64,000 bases of DNA, taken from contig JASGIS010000001.1 of assembly GCA_047601745.1 (NCBI GenBank), forward strand, positions 2,790,001 to 2,854,000. The letters are read 5' to 3'. Both the position numbers and the translations under genes were made by a program. Within the stretch, counting starts at the first letter, position 1. Each line of letters starts with the position of its first letter. Positions 1 through 8,847 of the stretch are shown here, in pieces. This DNA is from JAKPAM01 sp047601745. GTDB taxonomy: Bacteria; Pseudomonadota; Gammaproteobacteria; Burkholderiales; Burkholderiaceae_E. Below the pieces are notes generated by a model. That model ran no database searches. It was not told where the DNA came from and saw only the letters and a list, made by a program, of their open reading frames with translations.

Positions 1-890
1 CGATCGGCCTGTTCCAGGCGCTGCTCGATCGCGGCGAACAGCTCGACTGGTTCGGCTCGATCGAGATCCGTATCGAGGCGATCGGCGCGACGATCGCTTT
101 CGCGCTCTTTCTCGTGCATATCGCGACCGTCAGCGGCCGCTCGTTCGTGAATCTGGCGCTGCTGCGCGATCGCAACTACGTGAGCGGGTTGGTGTTCATC
201 TTCGTGATCGGCGTGGTGCTGTTCGCGACGCGCGCCTTGCTGCCGCCGATGCTGCAAACGCTGATGGACTATCCGGTGGCCACGGCCGGCCTGGTGGTCG
301 CGCCCAGCGGCTTGGGCACGATGATCGCGATGATGCTGGTGGGTCGGCTGGTGAAGATCGTCGACCCGCGCGCGATTCTGATGTTCGGCCTGTCGTTGAC
401 CGCACTGTCGCTGTGGCAGATGAGCGGCTACACGCTCGAGTTGTCGGAGCGCGATATCGTCTGGCCCGGGGTGCTCCAGGGGTTCGGGCTCGGTTTCGTG
501 TTCATCCCGCTGACGTCGATCGCGTTCGCCACGCTGGACGCCGACCTGCGTGCCGACGGGACGGCGATCTTCAGCCTGGTGCGCAATATCGGCAGCAGTA
601 TCGGTATCTCGCTGGTGCAGACGATATTGACGCGCCAGACGGCCGTCATGCACGCGTCACTGGCCGAGAAGATCTCGCCGTTCAACCCGCTGCTGCCGGA
701 TGCCGCCGGCCTGACGCCCCAGGCACTGGCCCGGATCGACCATCAGATCACGATGCAGGCAGCGATGATCGGCTACGTCGACGACTTTCGCTTCATGATG
801 TGGCTTACCCTGCTGGTGATTCCGTTGGTGGCGCTGATTCGCTCCGCGGGGGCGTCGTCCGGGGGCGATACTCATGCGGTGATGGACTAG
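1..890 (+). CDS. DHA2-family (EmrB/QacA-like) MFS drug exporter, 3' part
   Basis: This is the C-terminal part of a 14-helix proton-driven multidrug exporter of the inner membrane; the 5' end lies outside the window and the frame is open from base 3. The stretch DRGEQLDWF, seen soon after the left edge, is a signature of EmrB-type DHA2 pumps. About seven hydrophobic helices follow, including a helix with GFGLGFVFIPLTSIAF and a NIGSSIGISL segment, both typical of the C-terminal half of this family. The gene ends in TAG, and nothing downstream is co-oriented within 170 bases. The substrate cannot be predicted. An EmrA-type adaptor would be expected upstream but is not visible here. Confidence 0.88.
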   Translation, partial: IGLFQALLDRGEQLDWFGSIEIRIEAIGATIAFALFLVHIATVSGRSFVNLALLRDRNYVSGLVFIFVIGVVLFATRALLPPMLQTLMDYPVATAGLVVAPSGLGTMIAMMLVGRLVKIVDPRAILMFGLSLTALSLWQMSGYTLELSERDIVWPGVLQGFGLGFVFIPLTSIAFATLDADLRADGTAIFSLVRNIGSSIGISLVQTILTRQTAVMHASLAEKISPFNPLLPDAAGLTPQALARIDHQITMQAAMIGYVDDFRFMMWLTLLVIPLVALIRSAGASSGGDTHAVMD

Positions 891-1066
891 GGGCCGTTGA
901 TCGGCTTGTTCGGTTTCGAGCCGAGCTACCTGAAGGAGGTCCGCGACAACCTCGGCGAGCTGCCGGCTTCGCCCGTCCGAGGGCCAGGAAGGAGACGGGC
1001 GCGGCGACGTCGGACGGCTACAATCCGCGAACCCCGCCCAGCGGCAAGCTCACGACGAAATTCTCG

Positions 1067-2533
1067 ATGAACACCAAGCGCGTTGTCGTTTCGACGCTGA
1101 TCGGCCTGGCGGTCGCCTGGTTGCCGGCCACTTATCTGATGGGCGGACCGATCGAGAAGCAGTACGGCGAGTACGTCGACGTGCTGCTCGAGTCGCTGCC
1201 GATGGCTGAGGTGGTCGAACGCAGTTATCACCGGGGCATCATCGATTCCCGGGCACGCCTGACGCTTCGCCTGAAGGAGAGCGCCGTCGCCGCTACCGGC
1301 AAGACCGGCGGCACCGACGGAAAGGCCGCGCGACCGGCGCTGCCGTCGTTCTCGATCACACTCGACGACCTGATCCACCACGGACCCTTTCCCGATACCT
1401 TGCTGCCTGCCGGCAGCCGGATCCGCTCGACGCTCAGCGCGATCCGGCTCGCCGACGATGCCGCCAATGCGAAGCCCTTGCCCGGTGCCACGCCGATCAC
1501 GCTGCTGACCGCCGACACGCGATTCGGTTTCGGCAGCAACTATCGTTCATCGCTGAACAGCCCGGCCCGGCAGTGGAAGAGCGACGACGGCAAGCTCGCG
1601 ATCGACTGGCAGGGCTTCGAAGGCAGCGCCGACGGCGATACGCACAGCAACGAAGGGCGGTTCGCGATGCGTTCGCCTGGCCTGAAGGCGCTGATCGATG
1701 ACGGGACCGGCAAAGCCGAGATCACGGTCGGCAGCATCGAAGGCGCGAGCGAGCGTTCGGCCGGTGACCCGCTCGAACTGACCGCGGGCCAGACCAGGCT
1801 GGCAGTCGATGCGCTGCGCTTTCGCTGGCAACGACCGGGCCAGGCCGAATCGGTCGGCGAGTTCGATGACCTGCGGATGCAGTCGACGATCACTCGCAAC
1901 GGCGAACTCGCGGACCTGGAGACGCGCGGTACCGGCAAGGGTCGAATCGACGGGGCGACGATCGATCGCCTCGAATACGTCGAGCACTGGAAGCGATTGC
2001 ACGCGCCGACGCTCGAGCGCGTCACGCATCGGATCCTCGATCAGATGGGCCGGATGCGCGACAGCGACTCGATGGACAAGGCCGCTTTCGAGCGGATGAG
2101 CGCGGCCATCGTCGACGATCTCAAGGGCCTGCTGCCGCACGATCCCGAATACGCGGTCGCGCCGCTGGCCCTGACCCTCGATGGCATGCCCGGCAGCGTC
2201 GGCTGGCGCATCGAGTTCGCAGGCCTCCGGGACTACGATCCTCACCAGTCGCCGCTGGGCTTGCTGGCGGCCCTGAAGGCGAGTTTTGATCTGAAGGCGC
2301 CGCGCGCCTGGGTCGAGAAGATCGCCGAACTGACCGCCGGCAACGAGAAGACGCCGATCCCGTCCGCGCAGTTGGCGGACATCGTTCGCCAGGGCGAGAT
2401 GATGGGCTTCCTGCGCGACGACGATGGTGTCCTGACGAGCGAGGTACGCCTCGACGGCGGACGCCTGCAGGTCAATGGCCGAGAGCTGTTCGACCTGGCC
2501 GCGCTGCCCCGGCCCCGGCGCCCGTCGCGCTGA
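1067..2533 (+). CDS. DUF945 / YdgA-family protein
   Basis: A 488-residue protein beginning MNTKRVVV, with a hydrophobic N-terminal helix (about residues 6-24) that should anchor it in the inner membrane or export it to the periplasm. The body is a long beta-rich region typical of the DUF945 (YdgA) family, whose biochemical role is unknown. The frame is open far upstream, but that extension overlaps the exporter and lacks family sequence, so the ATG directly before the hydrophobic helix was chosen. A TACAAT hexamer about 45 bases upstream could serve as -10 element. A strong terminator follows the gene, so it is probably transcribed alone. Family assignment rests on size, N-terminal anchor and general sequence character. 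Confidence 0.72.
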   Translation: MNTKRVVVSTLIGLAVAWLPATYLMGGPIEKQYGEYVDVLLESLPMAEVVERSYHRGIIDSRARLTLRLKESAVAATGKTGGTDGKAARPALPSFSITLDDLIHHGPFPDTLLPAGSRIRSTLSAIRLADDAANAKPLPGATPITLLTADTRFGFGSNYRSSLNSPARQWKSDDGKLAIDWQGFEGSADGDTHSNEGRFAMRSPGLKALIDDGTGKAEITVGSIEGASERSAGDPLELTAGQTRLAVDALRFRWQRPGQAESVGEFDDLRMQSTITRNGELADLETRGTGKGRIDGATIDRLEYVEHWKRLHAPTLERVTHRILDQMGRMRDSDSMDKAAFERMSAAIVDDLKGLLPHDPEYAVAPLALTLDGMPGSVGWRIEFAGLRDYDPHQSPLGLLAALKASFDLKAPRAWVEKIAELTAGNEKTPIPSAQLADIVRQGEMMGFLRDDDGVLTSEVRLDGGRLQVNGRELFDLAALPRPRRPSR

Positions 2534-2655
2534 TTCATCGCCGGGCCGGGACGACGCGGCCAGCTCAGCGGCGAAGGCGCCAGCCGGGCCATTGGCGGAA
2601 TCCGCCCGACCGCCCGGCGCATCGTCCGAGCGGCGCGAAGAAGCGATCGGAACAA

Positions 2656-2683
2656 CGGGGTGCCGGCGGCACCCCGTTTTTTT
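2656..2683 (+). terminator. Rho-independent terminator after the DUF945 gene
   Basis: Perfect 9-bp inverted repeat CGGGGTGCC / GGCACCCCG with a 3-base GGC loop, followed directly by seven T residues. This is the clearest intrinsic terminator in the window and separates the DUF945 gene from the Bug receptor gene. Confidence 0.9.
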
Positions 2684-2734
2684 CCCGATTCGGACTACCA
2701 TCGGCTCACACGAACAAGGAGGAGGCAAGCCACC

Positions 2735-3706
2735 ATGAGAGTCCTCGCCACGATCGCGGCGACGTTGATGTTCGCCATCCCCCTGGCCGGCAACGCGCAG
2801 GCGCAGGACTATCCGACGAAGCCGATCCGCCTCGTCGTGCCCTACGCGCCCGGCGGCGCGACCGACATCATCGGCCGCGCAACGGCCGATGAGCTGACGA
2901 AGACGCTGGGCCAGCCGGTGGTCGTCGACAACCGGCCCGGCGCCGGTGCGAACCTCGGCTCCGAGATGGTCGCCCGCGCCGCGCCCGACGGCTATACGCT
3001 GCTGACGACGGCGAGCAGCACGCACGGCATCTCGCCGTTCCTGTACGCCCACCTGAGCTACGATCCGAACAAGGACCTCGCGCCGGTGATCGTGCTCGCC
3101 TCGTTCGCCAACGTGCTGGTCGTCCATCCTTCGGTGAAGGCCAACACGGTCCAGGAGCTGATCGCACTGGCGAAGGCGCAGCCGGGCAAGCTGACCTGCG
3201 CGTCCAGCGGCTTCGGCTCGTCGATCCACATGTCCTGCGAGATGTTCAAGCACATGCTCGGCCTGGACATCGTGCACGTACCGTACAAGGGCAGCGCCCC
3301 GGCGGTCACCGACCTGATCGGCGGCCAAGTCGACATGATGTTCGACAACATCCCGTCCTCGATCCCGCACATCCACTCGGGTAAGCTGCGCGCGCTGGCG
3401 ACGACCGGCGCCCAGCGCGCGTCCACGCTGCCCGAGCTGCCGACGATGATCGAGTCCGGCGTTGCCGACTACCAGGCCGGTGCCTGGTTCGGGCTCGCCG
3501 TGCCTGCCGGTACGCCCGCCGACATCGTCGCCAAGCTGAATGCCGCGGGGCGCAAGGCCGTCGAGGCGCCGGGCTTCGTCAAGCACATCAAGGAGCTTGG
3601 CTACGATATCGTCGGCGGCACCCCCGAACAGATGGCGGCGATGATCGACGACGAAGTGCGGCGCTGGGGGCCGATCGTCAAGGCCTCGGGCGCCCGGGTC
3701 CAATGA
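2735..3706 (+). CDS. Bug/TctC-family tripartite tricarboxylate transporter substrate-binding protein
   Basis: A 323-residue periplasmic solute receptor. The N-terminal signal peptide ends near NAQAQ (residues 18-22). The mature start DYPTKPIRLVVPYAPGG is the hallmark of the Bug family, as are NRPGAGANLG and HVPYKGSAPAV further on. Such receptors bind carboxylates or related small organic acids for TTT systems. The ATG at 2735 has a strong ribosome site (AAGGAGG) ten bases upstream; longer in-frame starts lie inside the preceding terminator. No TctA or TctB membrane genes are nearby, so this is one of the orphan receptors common in Burkholderiales. The CMD-family gene follows 40 bases later and may be co-transcribed. 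Confidence 0.93.
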   Translation: MRVLATIAATLMFAIPLAGNAQAQDYPTKPIRLVVPYAPGGATDIIGRATADELTKTLGQPVVVDNRPGAGANLGSEMVARAAPDGYTLLTTASSTHGISPFLYAHLSYDPNKDLAPVIVLASFANVLVVHPSVKANTVQELIALAKAQPGKLTCASSGFGSSIHMSCEMFKHMLGLDIVHVPYKGSAPAVTDLIGGQVDMMFDNIPSSIPHIHSGKLRALATTGAQRASTLPELPTMIESGVADYQAGAWFGLAVPAGTPADIVAKLNAAGRKAVEAPGFVKHIKELGYDIVGGTPEQMAAMIDDEVRRWGPIVKASGARVQ

Positions 3707-3746
3707 AACGAACCAATCGAACCAATCGAACAACGGAGAACCAGAC

Positions 3747-4286
3747 ATGTCGCGCCTGCCGATGATTCCCGATAACCCCGACGATCCGGCGCTGAGCGAG
3801 ATGTTCGCGGAGGTCCGTGCGCGCGGCGTCGCGCTGCCGAATCTGTACCGCGTCATCGGGCACGCGCCACCGATGTTGCGCGCGTGGCTCGACTTCGCAT
3901 GGCCGTTGCGGCTCGAAGCGAAGACGTCGCGGCGCATCCGCGAGCTGCTGATCCTGCGCGGTGCGCAGGTCTCCGGCACGCACTACGAGTGGGTGCACCA
4001 CGAGGCGATGGGGCTGGCCGCCGGCGTCACGCGCGAGCAGATCGATGCGCTCGATGACTGGCAGCAGTCGGCGCTGTTCGACGACCAGGAAAAGGCCGTG
4101 CTGCGGCTGGCCGACGAAGTGACCCGCGGCCCGGCCGCATCGGCCGAATGCATCGAGGCGCTGAAGCGCCAGGGCTTCGATGCCGCCGACATCGTCGAGC
4201 TGACGCTGACCGCGAGCTTCTACGTCTGCGTCGCACGCTTCCTGCAGTCGATGGAAGTGCCGCTCGAGGAAGGCCGGTCAGGCTGA
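3747..4286 (+). CDS. Carboxymuconolactone decarboxylase (CMD) family protein
   Basis: A 179-residue all-helical protein of the CMD/AhpD superfamily. The core RRIRELLILRGAQVSGTHYE is followed by WVHHEAMGLAAGVT. The CxxC redox pair of AhpD peroxidases is absent: the corresponding stretch reads GTHYEWVHH (E81, H84, H85), as in the gamma-CMD-like branch, so thiol peroxidase activity is unlikely. It follows the Bug receptor by 40 bases on the same strand, which suggests a shared transcript and a role in processing the imported organic acid. That role is inference only; the real substrate is unknown. Confidence 0.85.
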   Translation: MSRLPMIPDNPDDPALSEMFAEVRARGVALPNLYRVIGHAPPMLRAWLDFAWPLRLEAKTSRRIRELLILRGAQVSGTHYEWVHHEAMGLAAGVTREQIDALDDWQQSALFDDQEKAVLRLADEVTRGPAASAECIEALKRQGFDAADIVELTLTASFYVCVARFLQSMEVPLEEGRSG

Positions 4287-4297
4287 TCGGCCCTTCG

Positions 4298-4321
4298 CCG
4301 CACGCACCCTGTCGCGTGCGG
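4298..4321. terminator. Hairpin between convergent genes
   Basis: Inverted repeat CCGCACGC / GCGTGCGG with an 8-base loop, lying between the convergent CMD and CocE-type genes. There is no T tract, so it may act as a bidirectional stem-loop or a transcript-end stabiliser rather than a classical intrinsic terminator. Confidence 0.5.
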
Positions 4322-4354
4322 TCGCTTCTCGAAATCCAGGCCCGTGAACAGCTC

Positions 4355-6088
4355 CTAGTTCGATACCAGTTGCTGCCCGCCGGTGCCGATCGTCGGCAGC
4401 TCGATCGACGCCGGGTGGCCTGCATCCTGCAGGATCGAGATCACTGCATCGTAGGGGCTCTTACCCGGTCCCTGCGGACCCGGTAGGTCGGTGCCGGCTT
4501 GCGCACCGCCGGCCAGATCGATCCGGATCCGGTGCCCGGCCCGGAAGACGTACGAGGTCGGCCACAGGTTCAGCTCGTACGACTTCGGTGTGTCCTGGGC
4601 GACCGGCTGCGGTGCCGCGCGCGAGTCGGCGTGCGAGGCATTCAGGTAGCCGACCGTTACCTGGGTCGACGTGCCGTCGGGAGCGACGTCGGTCAACTGG
4701 ACGACGAAATCGGCGTCCTGTCCGTGGATGCTGGCCCAGAACGCGAGCCGGGCACGACCGGTCACCTCGGTGGCTACCGGCAACTGCCGGGTCGTCCAGG
4801 TCAGCGCCCGGGTTTCGACAGGGCGCTGATCGGCCTTGTATCGTCCCTGGCTGCTGCTCAGCAGCGTCGGCAGGAAGGGCCCCGCCTGCTCGGAGTAGGA
4901 GATCGTCGCCGCGCCTGCCGCATCGGCGGGTGCCGCGGGCTGCAGCGAACCGTCGTTGATGCTGCCGATCGATCCGCTGCGATCGGCGCGCAGATGCAGC
5001 CGCACGGCCTGCGTGTCGGGGATCGGCCACTGGCTCTCCGTGCGCCACTGGTCGGGCCCTTGCACGTAGATCAGCGCCTGGCCGTTGCTGCCGACGCCGT
5101 TGTCGATGCCCCGCAGGTGGCGGTCCATCCACATCGCCTGGTATTCGAAGAACGACCAGGGCTGCACGTCCTTCAGCATCGTGCCGTGCGCATCGGGGCC
5201 CCAGATCATCATCTTCGCGGCATTCGCCGGCATGTCCTCGTAAGCCTCGAGGTTGGCCGGGGAAATGTAGTCGTTCCAGCCCCCGGTGGTCAGCACCGCG
5301 ATGCCCTGCGCGGCGATCCGTTGGTGATCGGCGCTCAGCGTCGTGCGCTCCTGCCAATAGGCGTCGAAGTCACGATGCTGCGAGGCGCTGCCGTATTCGA
5401 CGGCCCCGCGCGCCACTCGCCCGGGGCCGGGCAGCATGCCGCCCGGATACCAGACGTAGTCGTAGCAGTTGCCGCAGGCAACGTGAGGAATGATGGCCTT
5501 CAGGGACGGCGGCGTCTTCCGGGCCGTCAGCCACTGGCTGATACCCAGCAGCGATGCGCCGACCATGCCGACGCGCCCGTTGCACCAAGGCTGCTTCGCC
5601 ATCCATTCGATGACTTCGTAACCATCCTCGCCGAACTTGTTGTACAGGTTGGCTTCGCCCTCCGAATTGCCCGAGCCCCGCATGCTCAGGTGTAGTCCGG
5701 CGTATCCGCGCGTGGCCAGGTCCATTAGCGGCGGCTCGACGCCGGCGCCGGTGGTGGAGGTGTGCCCGTAGCCGTCGGCCAGCAGCACGCAGGGGCGGGC
5801 TTCGCCCGGGACGCCCTGCGGCAACAGCAGCCGGCCGCCGAGCTTCACGTTGTCACTGGTCGTGAAGAAGATTTCCTGCGGGACCACCGTGAAGCGCTCT
5901 GCCGACGTGATCGGGGTCTTGGGCGACGTGATCCAGCCGCGCGATTCGGTGCCGGTGCCCAGCGCCGTATTCGTAGCGTCGTCGTGCGATGAGCCGCCGC
6001 ACGACGCCACCACCAGGGCGGCAAGCAGTGCCGTAACTGTCGTGAGCAGGCGCCACCCTGCGCGCCGCCGTCCTTCGTATTTCGTCAT
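4355..6088 (-). CDS. CocE/NonD-family alpha/beta hydrolase, lipoprotein-type signal
   Basis: A 577-residue hydrolase of the X-Pro dipeptidyl-peptidase (S15)/CocE class. The N-terminus has a lipobox-like end (ALVVASC, Cys30), so it is probably a lipoprotein of the cell envelope. The catalytic domain carries GMVGASLLG (nucleophile Ser179), GGWND (Asp273) and PDAHG (His301), the expected triad. The C-terminal part (about 370-577) has the jelly-roll features of the PepX_C domain, including GHRIRIDLAGG. Family members cleave esters or amides such as acylated peptides or cocaine; the substrate here is not predictable. The start was chosen because GGAGGAG lies about ten bases upstream. It is divergent from a LysR gene that may control it. 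Confidence 0.9.
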   Translation of the reverse strand: MTKYEGRRRAGWRLLTTVTALLAALVVASCGGSSHDDATNTALGTGTESRGWITSPKTPITSAERFTVVPQEIFFTTSDNVKLGGRLLLPQGVPGEARPCVLLADGYGHTSTTGAGVEPPLMDLATRGYAGLHLSMRGSGNSEGEANLYNKFGEDGYEVIEWMAKQPWCNGRVGMVGASLLGISQWLTARKTPPSLKAIIPHVACGNCYDYVWYPGGMLPGPGRVARGAVEYGSASQHRDFDAYWQERTTLSADHQRIAAQGIAVLTTGGWNDYISPANLEAYEDMPANAAKMMIWGPDAHGTMLKDVQPWSFFEYQAMWMDRHLRGIDNGVGSNGQALIYVQGPDQWRTESQWPIPDTQAVRLHLRADRSGSIGSINDGSLQPAAPADAAGAATISYSEQAGPFLPTLLSSSQGRYKADQRPVETRALTWTTRQLPVATEVTGRARLAFWASIHGQDADFVVQLTDVAPDGTSTQVTVGYLNASHADSRAAPQPVAQDTPKSYELNLWPTSYVFRAGHRIRIDLAGGAQAGTDLPGPQGPGKSPYDAVISILQDAGHPASIELPTIGTGGQQLVSN

Positions 6089-6217
6089 CCCCACGATTTC
6101 TCCTCCAGAGTCGATTGATAGCCAGTCGCGTGGCAGCCCTCGGCATCGTTGCCGTTCTCCGGCCCCCGTCCGCAACCGGTCCGGGGCGCGCTGGCCTCCG
6201 GATCGTCGACGTGGATC

Positions 6218-6249
6218 TCGGTACGTACAATCGCTAAATTTCGTACCGA
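6218..6249. promoter_or_regulatory. Inverted repeat in the CocE/LysR divergent region (candidate LysR operator)
   Basis: Perfect 8-bp arms TCGGTACG (6218-6225) and CGTACCGA (6242-6249) separated by 16 bases. A TACAAT hexamer (6226-6231) lies immediately inside the left arm and could be the -10 of the LysR gene, whose ATG is at 6291. A LysR-type regulator bound here could repress itself and activate the divergent hydrolase gene. Confidence 0.5.
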
Positions 6250-6290
6250 CCCTTCGATTTCCTTTAACCCCGAGCGGCGACCCGATCGTG

Positions 6291-7214
6291 ATGGATTTCG
6301 ACCTCACCGACCTGAGGCTGTTCTTGAGAATCGCCGAGGAAGGCAGCCTGACGCGTGCGGCGGAGTTGTCCCACATGTCGCTCGCCGCGGCGAGCACCCG
6401 GGTCAAGGGGCTCGAAGCGCAGGCGAAGCAGCGCTTGCTGTATCGACAGCCGCGCGGCGTTCGCCTGACGCCACCCGGCGAGGTGTTTCTTCATCATGCA
6501 AAGCATCTGCTGAAGCACGCGAACCGGCTGCACACGGACCTCGAGGAGTACGGCAAGGGCTTGCGCGGTCCGGTGAGGATCCAGGCGAACACGACGGCGG
6601 TGACCGATTTCCTGCCCGAGATCCTGTCGGCCTTCCGGGCGAGCATCCACCAGGTCGATGTGGAGTTGAAGGAAAGGCCGAATCCGGACATCGCGCTCGG
6701 CGTCCGGGATGGCCTGGCCGACATCGGCATCGTCACTGGCGAAATCGATACGCTCGGGCTGCGATCGATTCACTTCAGCACCGATCGGCTGGTGCTGGTG
6801 GTGCCCAGTGGCCACCGGTTGGCCGCTCGTCCGGCCGTCGATTTCGCAGAGACGTTGGACGAGGATGCCGTCGGGATGCAGGAGGGCTGTGCGCTTCATG
6901 CGTTCCTCGTCGCGGCTTCGGAGAGGCTCGGCAAGCGGCTGCGTCCGAGGATCCAGGTGTCCAGCTTCGACGCGATGTGCAGGATGATCAGCGCCGGTGT
7001 CGGCATCGGCATCGTGCCGGACGGCGCAGCGCGCAGGAACGTCCAGCGGATGAACCTGGCCAGCATCGAACTGAACGATCCGTGGCGGATTCGCGAGCGC
7101 TACATCCTGGTACGCTCCGGCGACCGACTGGCGTCGCCGGTCCAGGCGCTGATCGACGCCATCGTCGGCTGGTACGCGCGCCCCGGAGACCGGGCGGACA
7201 CGCCGCACGGATGA
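6291..7214 (+). CDS. LysR-family transcriptional regulator
   Basis: A 307-residue LysR-type regulator. The N-terminal winged helix (about 3-62) reads LRLFLRIAEEGSLTRAAEL followed by a recognition helix. The rest is the usual two-lobed effector-binding domain (about 90-300). ATG at 6291 was taken; a GTG one codon earlier is also possible, and the frame is open further upstream only by chance. It is divergent from the CocE-type hydrolase with about 200 bases between them, the usual layout of a LysR regulator and its target. The effector is unknown. Confidence 0.92.
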   Translation: MDFDLTDLRLFLRIAEEGSLTRAAELSHMSLAAASTRVKGLEAQAKQRLLYRQPRGVRLTPPGEVFLHHAKHLLKHANRLHTDLEEYGKGLRGPVRIQANTTAVTDFLPEILSAFRASIHQVDVELKERPNPDIALGVRDGLADIGIVTGEIDTLGLRSIHFSTDRLVLVVPSGHRLAARPAVDFAETLDEDAVGMQEGCALHAFLVAASERLGKRLRPRIQVSSFDAMCRMISAGVGIGIVPDGAARRNVQRMNLASIELNDPWRIRERYILVRSGDRLASPVQALIDAIVGWYARPGDRADTPHG

Positions 7215-7406
7215 CCCGATGAAGCAGATCACCCCGGCCACCCATGCGATGTGTCGCCAGCGGGCGAGCGGGGGCGACTCGACGCATGTCAGCGGTTCAT
7301 CGAATCGGCAAGGCCCGGGGATTGCCCGTCACCTGCTGCGACGCCAACGCATCGAGCAGTTCGCGCGTCACGCGCTGCGTCGCAGGCCGTCGGGGCGGCC
7401 CTTGCG

Positions 7407-8669
7407 CTACTTCTTCCGAACCAGCAGCGGACACTTGCTTTGCGCGGCAGGCAGGAACGCTTCTTCGCCGCTGAAGGTCTTCACGACCTCCATCAGGTCA
7501 TCCGGATTCTTCATGCTGGCCGGCGCCTTGATGACGCCGTAGTACATGTTCCGCATCAGGCGGCCATCGGCCCGGATCTTCGCGCCCTGGGTGAAGAAAT
7601 CCTCGACCGGTAGCTCCCGCATCTTGGCCAGCACCGCGTTGGTGTCGGTCGTGCCGGCCGCCTTGACCGCCTTCAGGTAGTGGAACACCTCGCTGTAGAC
7701 GTCGGCCTGCTGGTCGGAGGGCAGCTTGCCGCCGGACGCCTTCTTGAAGCGCTCCTTCCAGGCTTCGGCTTGCGGCGACAAGCCCCAGTAATAGCTGAAC
7801 GCGACCGGCAGACCCTGCGCGACCTCCATTCCCATCGCGGGCACGTCGATGGTTCCGAGCGAGAACGGCACGAACTTCTGTCCCATCTGGGCCAGGCCGA
7901 ATTCCCGCGCCTGCTTGGCGATGTTCAGCGTGTCGGTGCCGCCGCCGATGAAGCCGATGTTCTTGGCCTTGGAGGACTGCGCGCTGAGAATGAAGGATGA
8001 GAAGTCCGCCGCGCCGGCCGGGAAGCGCACGCTGCCCAGGACCTTGCTGCCGCCGGCTTCGATGACCTTGCGCGCCTCCTGCTCGGTGCTGTGCCCGGCG
8101 GTGTAGTCCACGGTAATGAAATACCAGGTCGTGGGTTCGCCCTGGCTCACCCCCTTGGAAACGATCGTGGCCAGCGAATAGCCGTCGGTGCCCCAACTGA
8201 AGCCGTTCGGTGAGCACTGCTCATCGGTGAAGAGCATGCTGTTGATCTCGGCCATCACGATCCTGTTCTTCGACTTGGCGATGTCCTGCACCACCAGGCC
8301 GACGCCGGAATGATAGAGATCGAAGATCGCCGTCACGCCCTCGTCATACCAGCGCCGCGCGATCGACGCGCCGACGTCGGGCTTGAACTGGTGGTCGGCC
8401 ACCAGCACCTGCACGGGGCGCCCGAGCACGTTGCCGGCGTCCTCCACCGCCATCTTGGCCGCGATCACGGAGCCGGCGCCGGTCGCGGCGGAATAGACAC
8501 CCGATTGATCGTTCAGGACGCCGATCCTGATTTCGTTGCCGGGCGCCTGCGCCCCGGCCGAACCGATGCCGGCCAGGCCCAGCAGCAGCAGGGCTGCGCG
8601 ATGCCTGATCGCGTGCCGGATCACGTGCCGGATCGAAGCCAGGCGCGAAGCCGAAGAAGCGTGCCGCAT
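7407..8669 (-). CDS. ABC transporter substrate-binding protein, branched-chain amino acid/urea type
   Basis: A 420-residue periplasmic receptor of the LivJ/LivK-like type I fold. The signal peptide ends near GSAGAQA (about 35-41) and the mature protein starts NEIRIGVLNDQSGVY. The start has GAGGAG about ten bases upstream. No permease or ATPase genes of the Liv/Urt type are adjacent, so the receptor is an orphan here. Such receptors bind hydrophobic amino acids, amides or aromatic acids; no closer call is possible. The 190 bases between this gene's 3' end and the LysR gene contain nothing recognisable. Confidence 0.92.
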   Translation of the reverse strand: MRHASSASRLASIRHVIRHAIRHRAALLLLGLAGIGSAGAQAPGNEIRIGVLNDQSGVYSAATGAGSVIAAKMAVEDAGNVLGRPVQVLVADHQFKPDVGASIARRWYDEGVTAIFDLYHSGVGLVVQDIAKSKNRIVMAEINSMLFTDEQCSPNGFSWGTDGYSLATIVSKGVSQGEPTTWYFITVDYTAGHSTEQEARKVIEAGGSKVLGSVRFPAGAADFSSFILSAQSSKAKNIGFIGGGTDTLNIAKQAREFGLAQMGQKFVPFSLGTIDVPAMGMEVAQGLPVAFSYYWGLSPQAEAWKERFKKASGGKLPSDQQADVYSEVFHYLKAVKAAGTTDTNAVLAKMRELPVEDFFTQGAKIRADGRLMRNMYYGVIKAPASMKNPDDLMEVVKTFSGEEAFLPAAQSKCPLLVRKK

Positions 8670-8847
8670 GTCGTTGTCTCCTCGTTGTCTGCTTGTCGGG
8701 GCCGCTGCCGGCGTACGGCGGCTTGCGGTCATGCCATCGTCGATCGAGATGCTATCAGCCGGCCGCACATCGGTGACGCCGACCGACGTCGGCACGATCA
8801 GCCGCTGCGCTGCCCGGGCCGGCCCGAACGTACTCGTGCGCGGCGGC

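Noticed and set aside
889..1010. Short coding-like piece (LFGFEPSYLKEV) after the exporter
   Set aside because: It is too short, has no start or ribosome site of its own and no recognised family.
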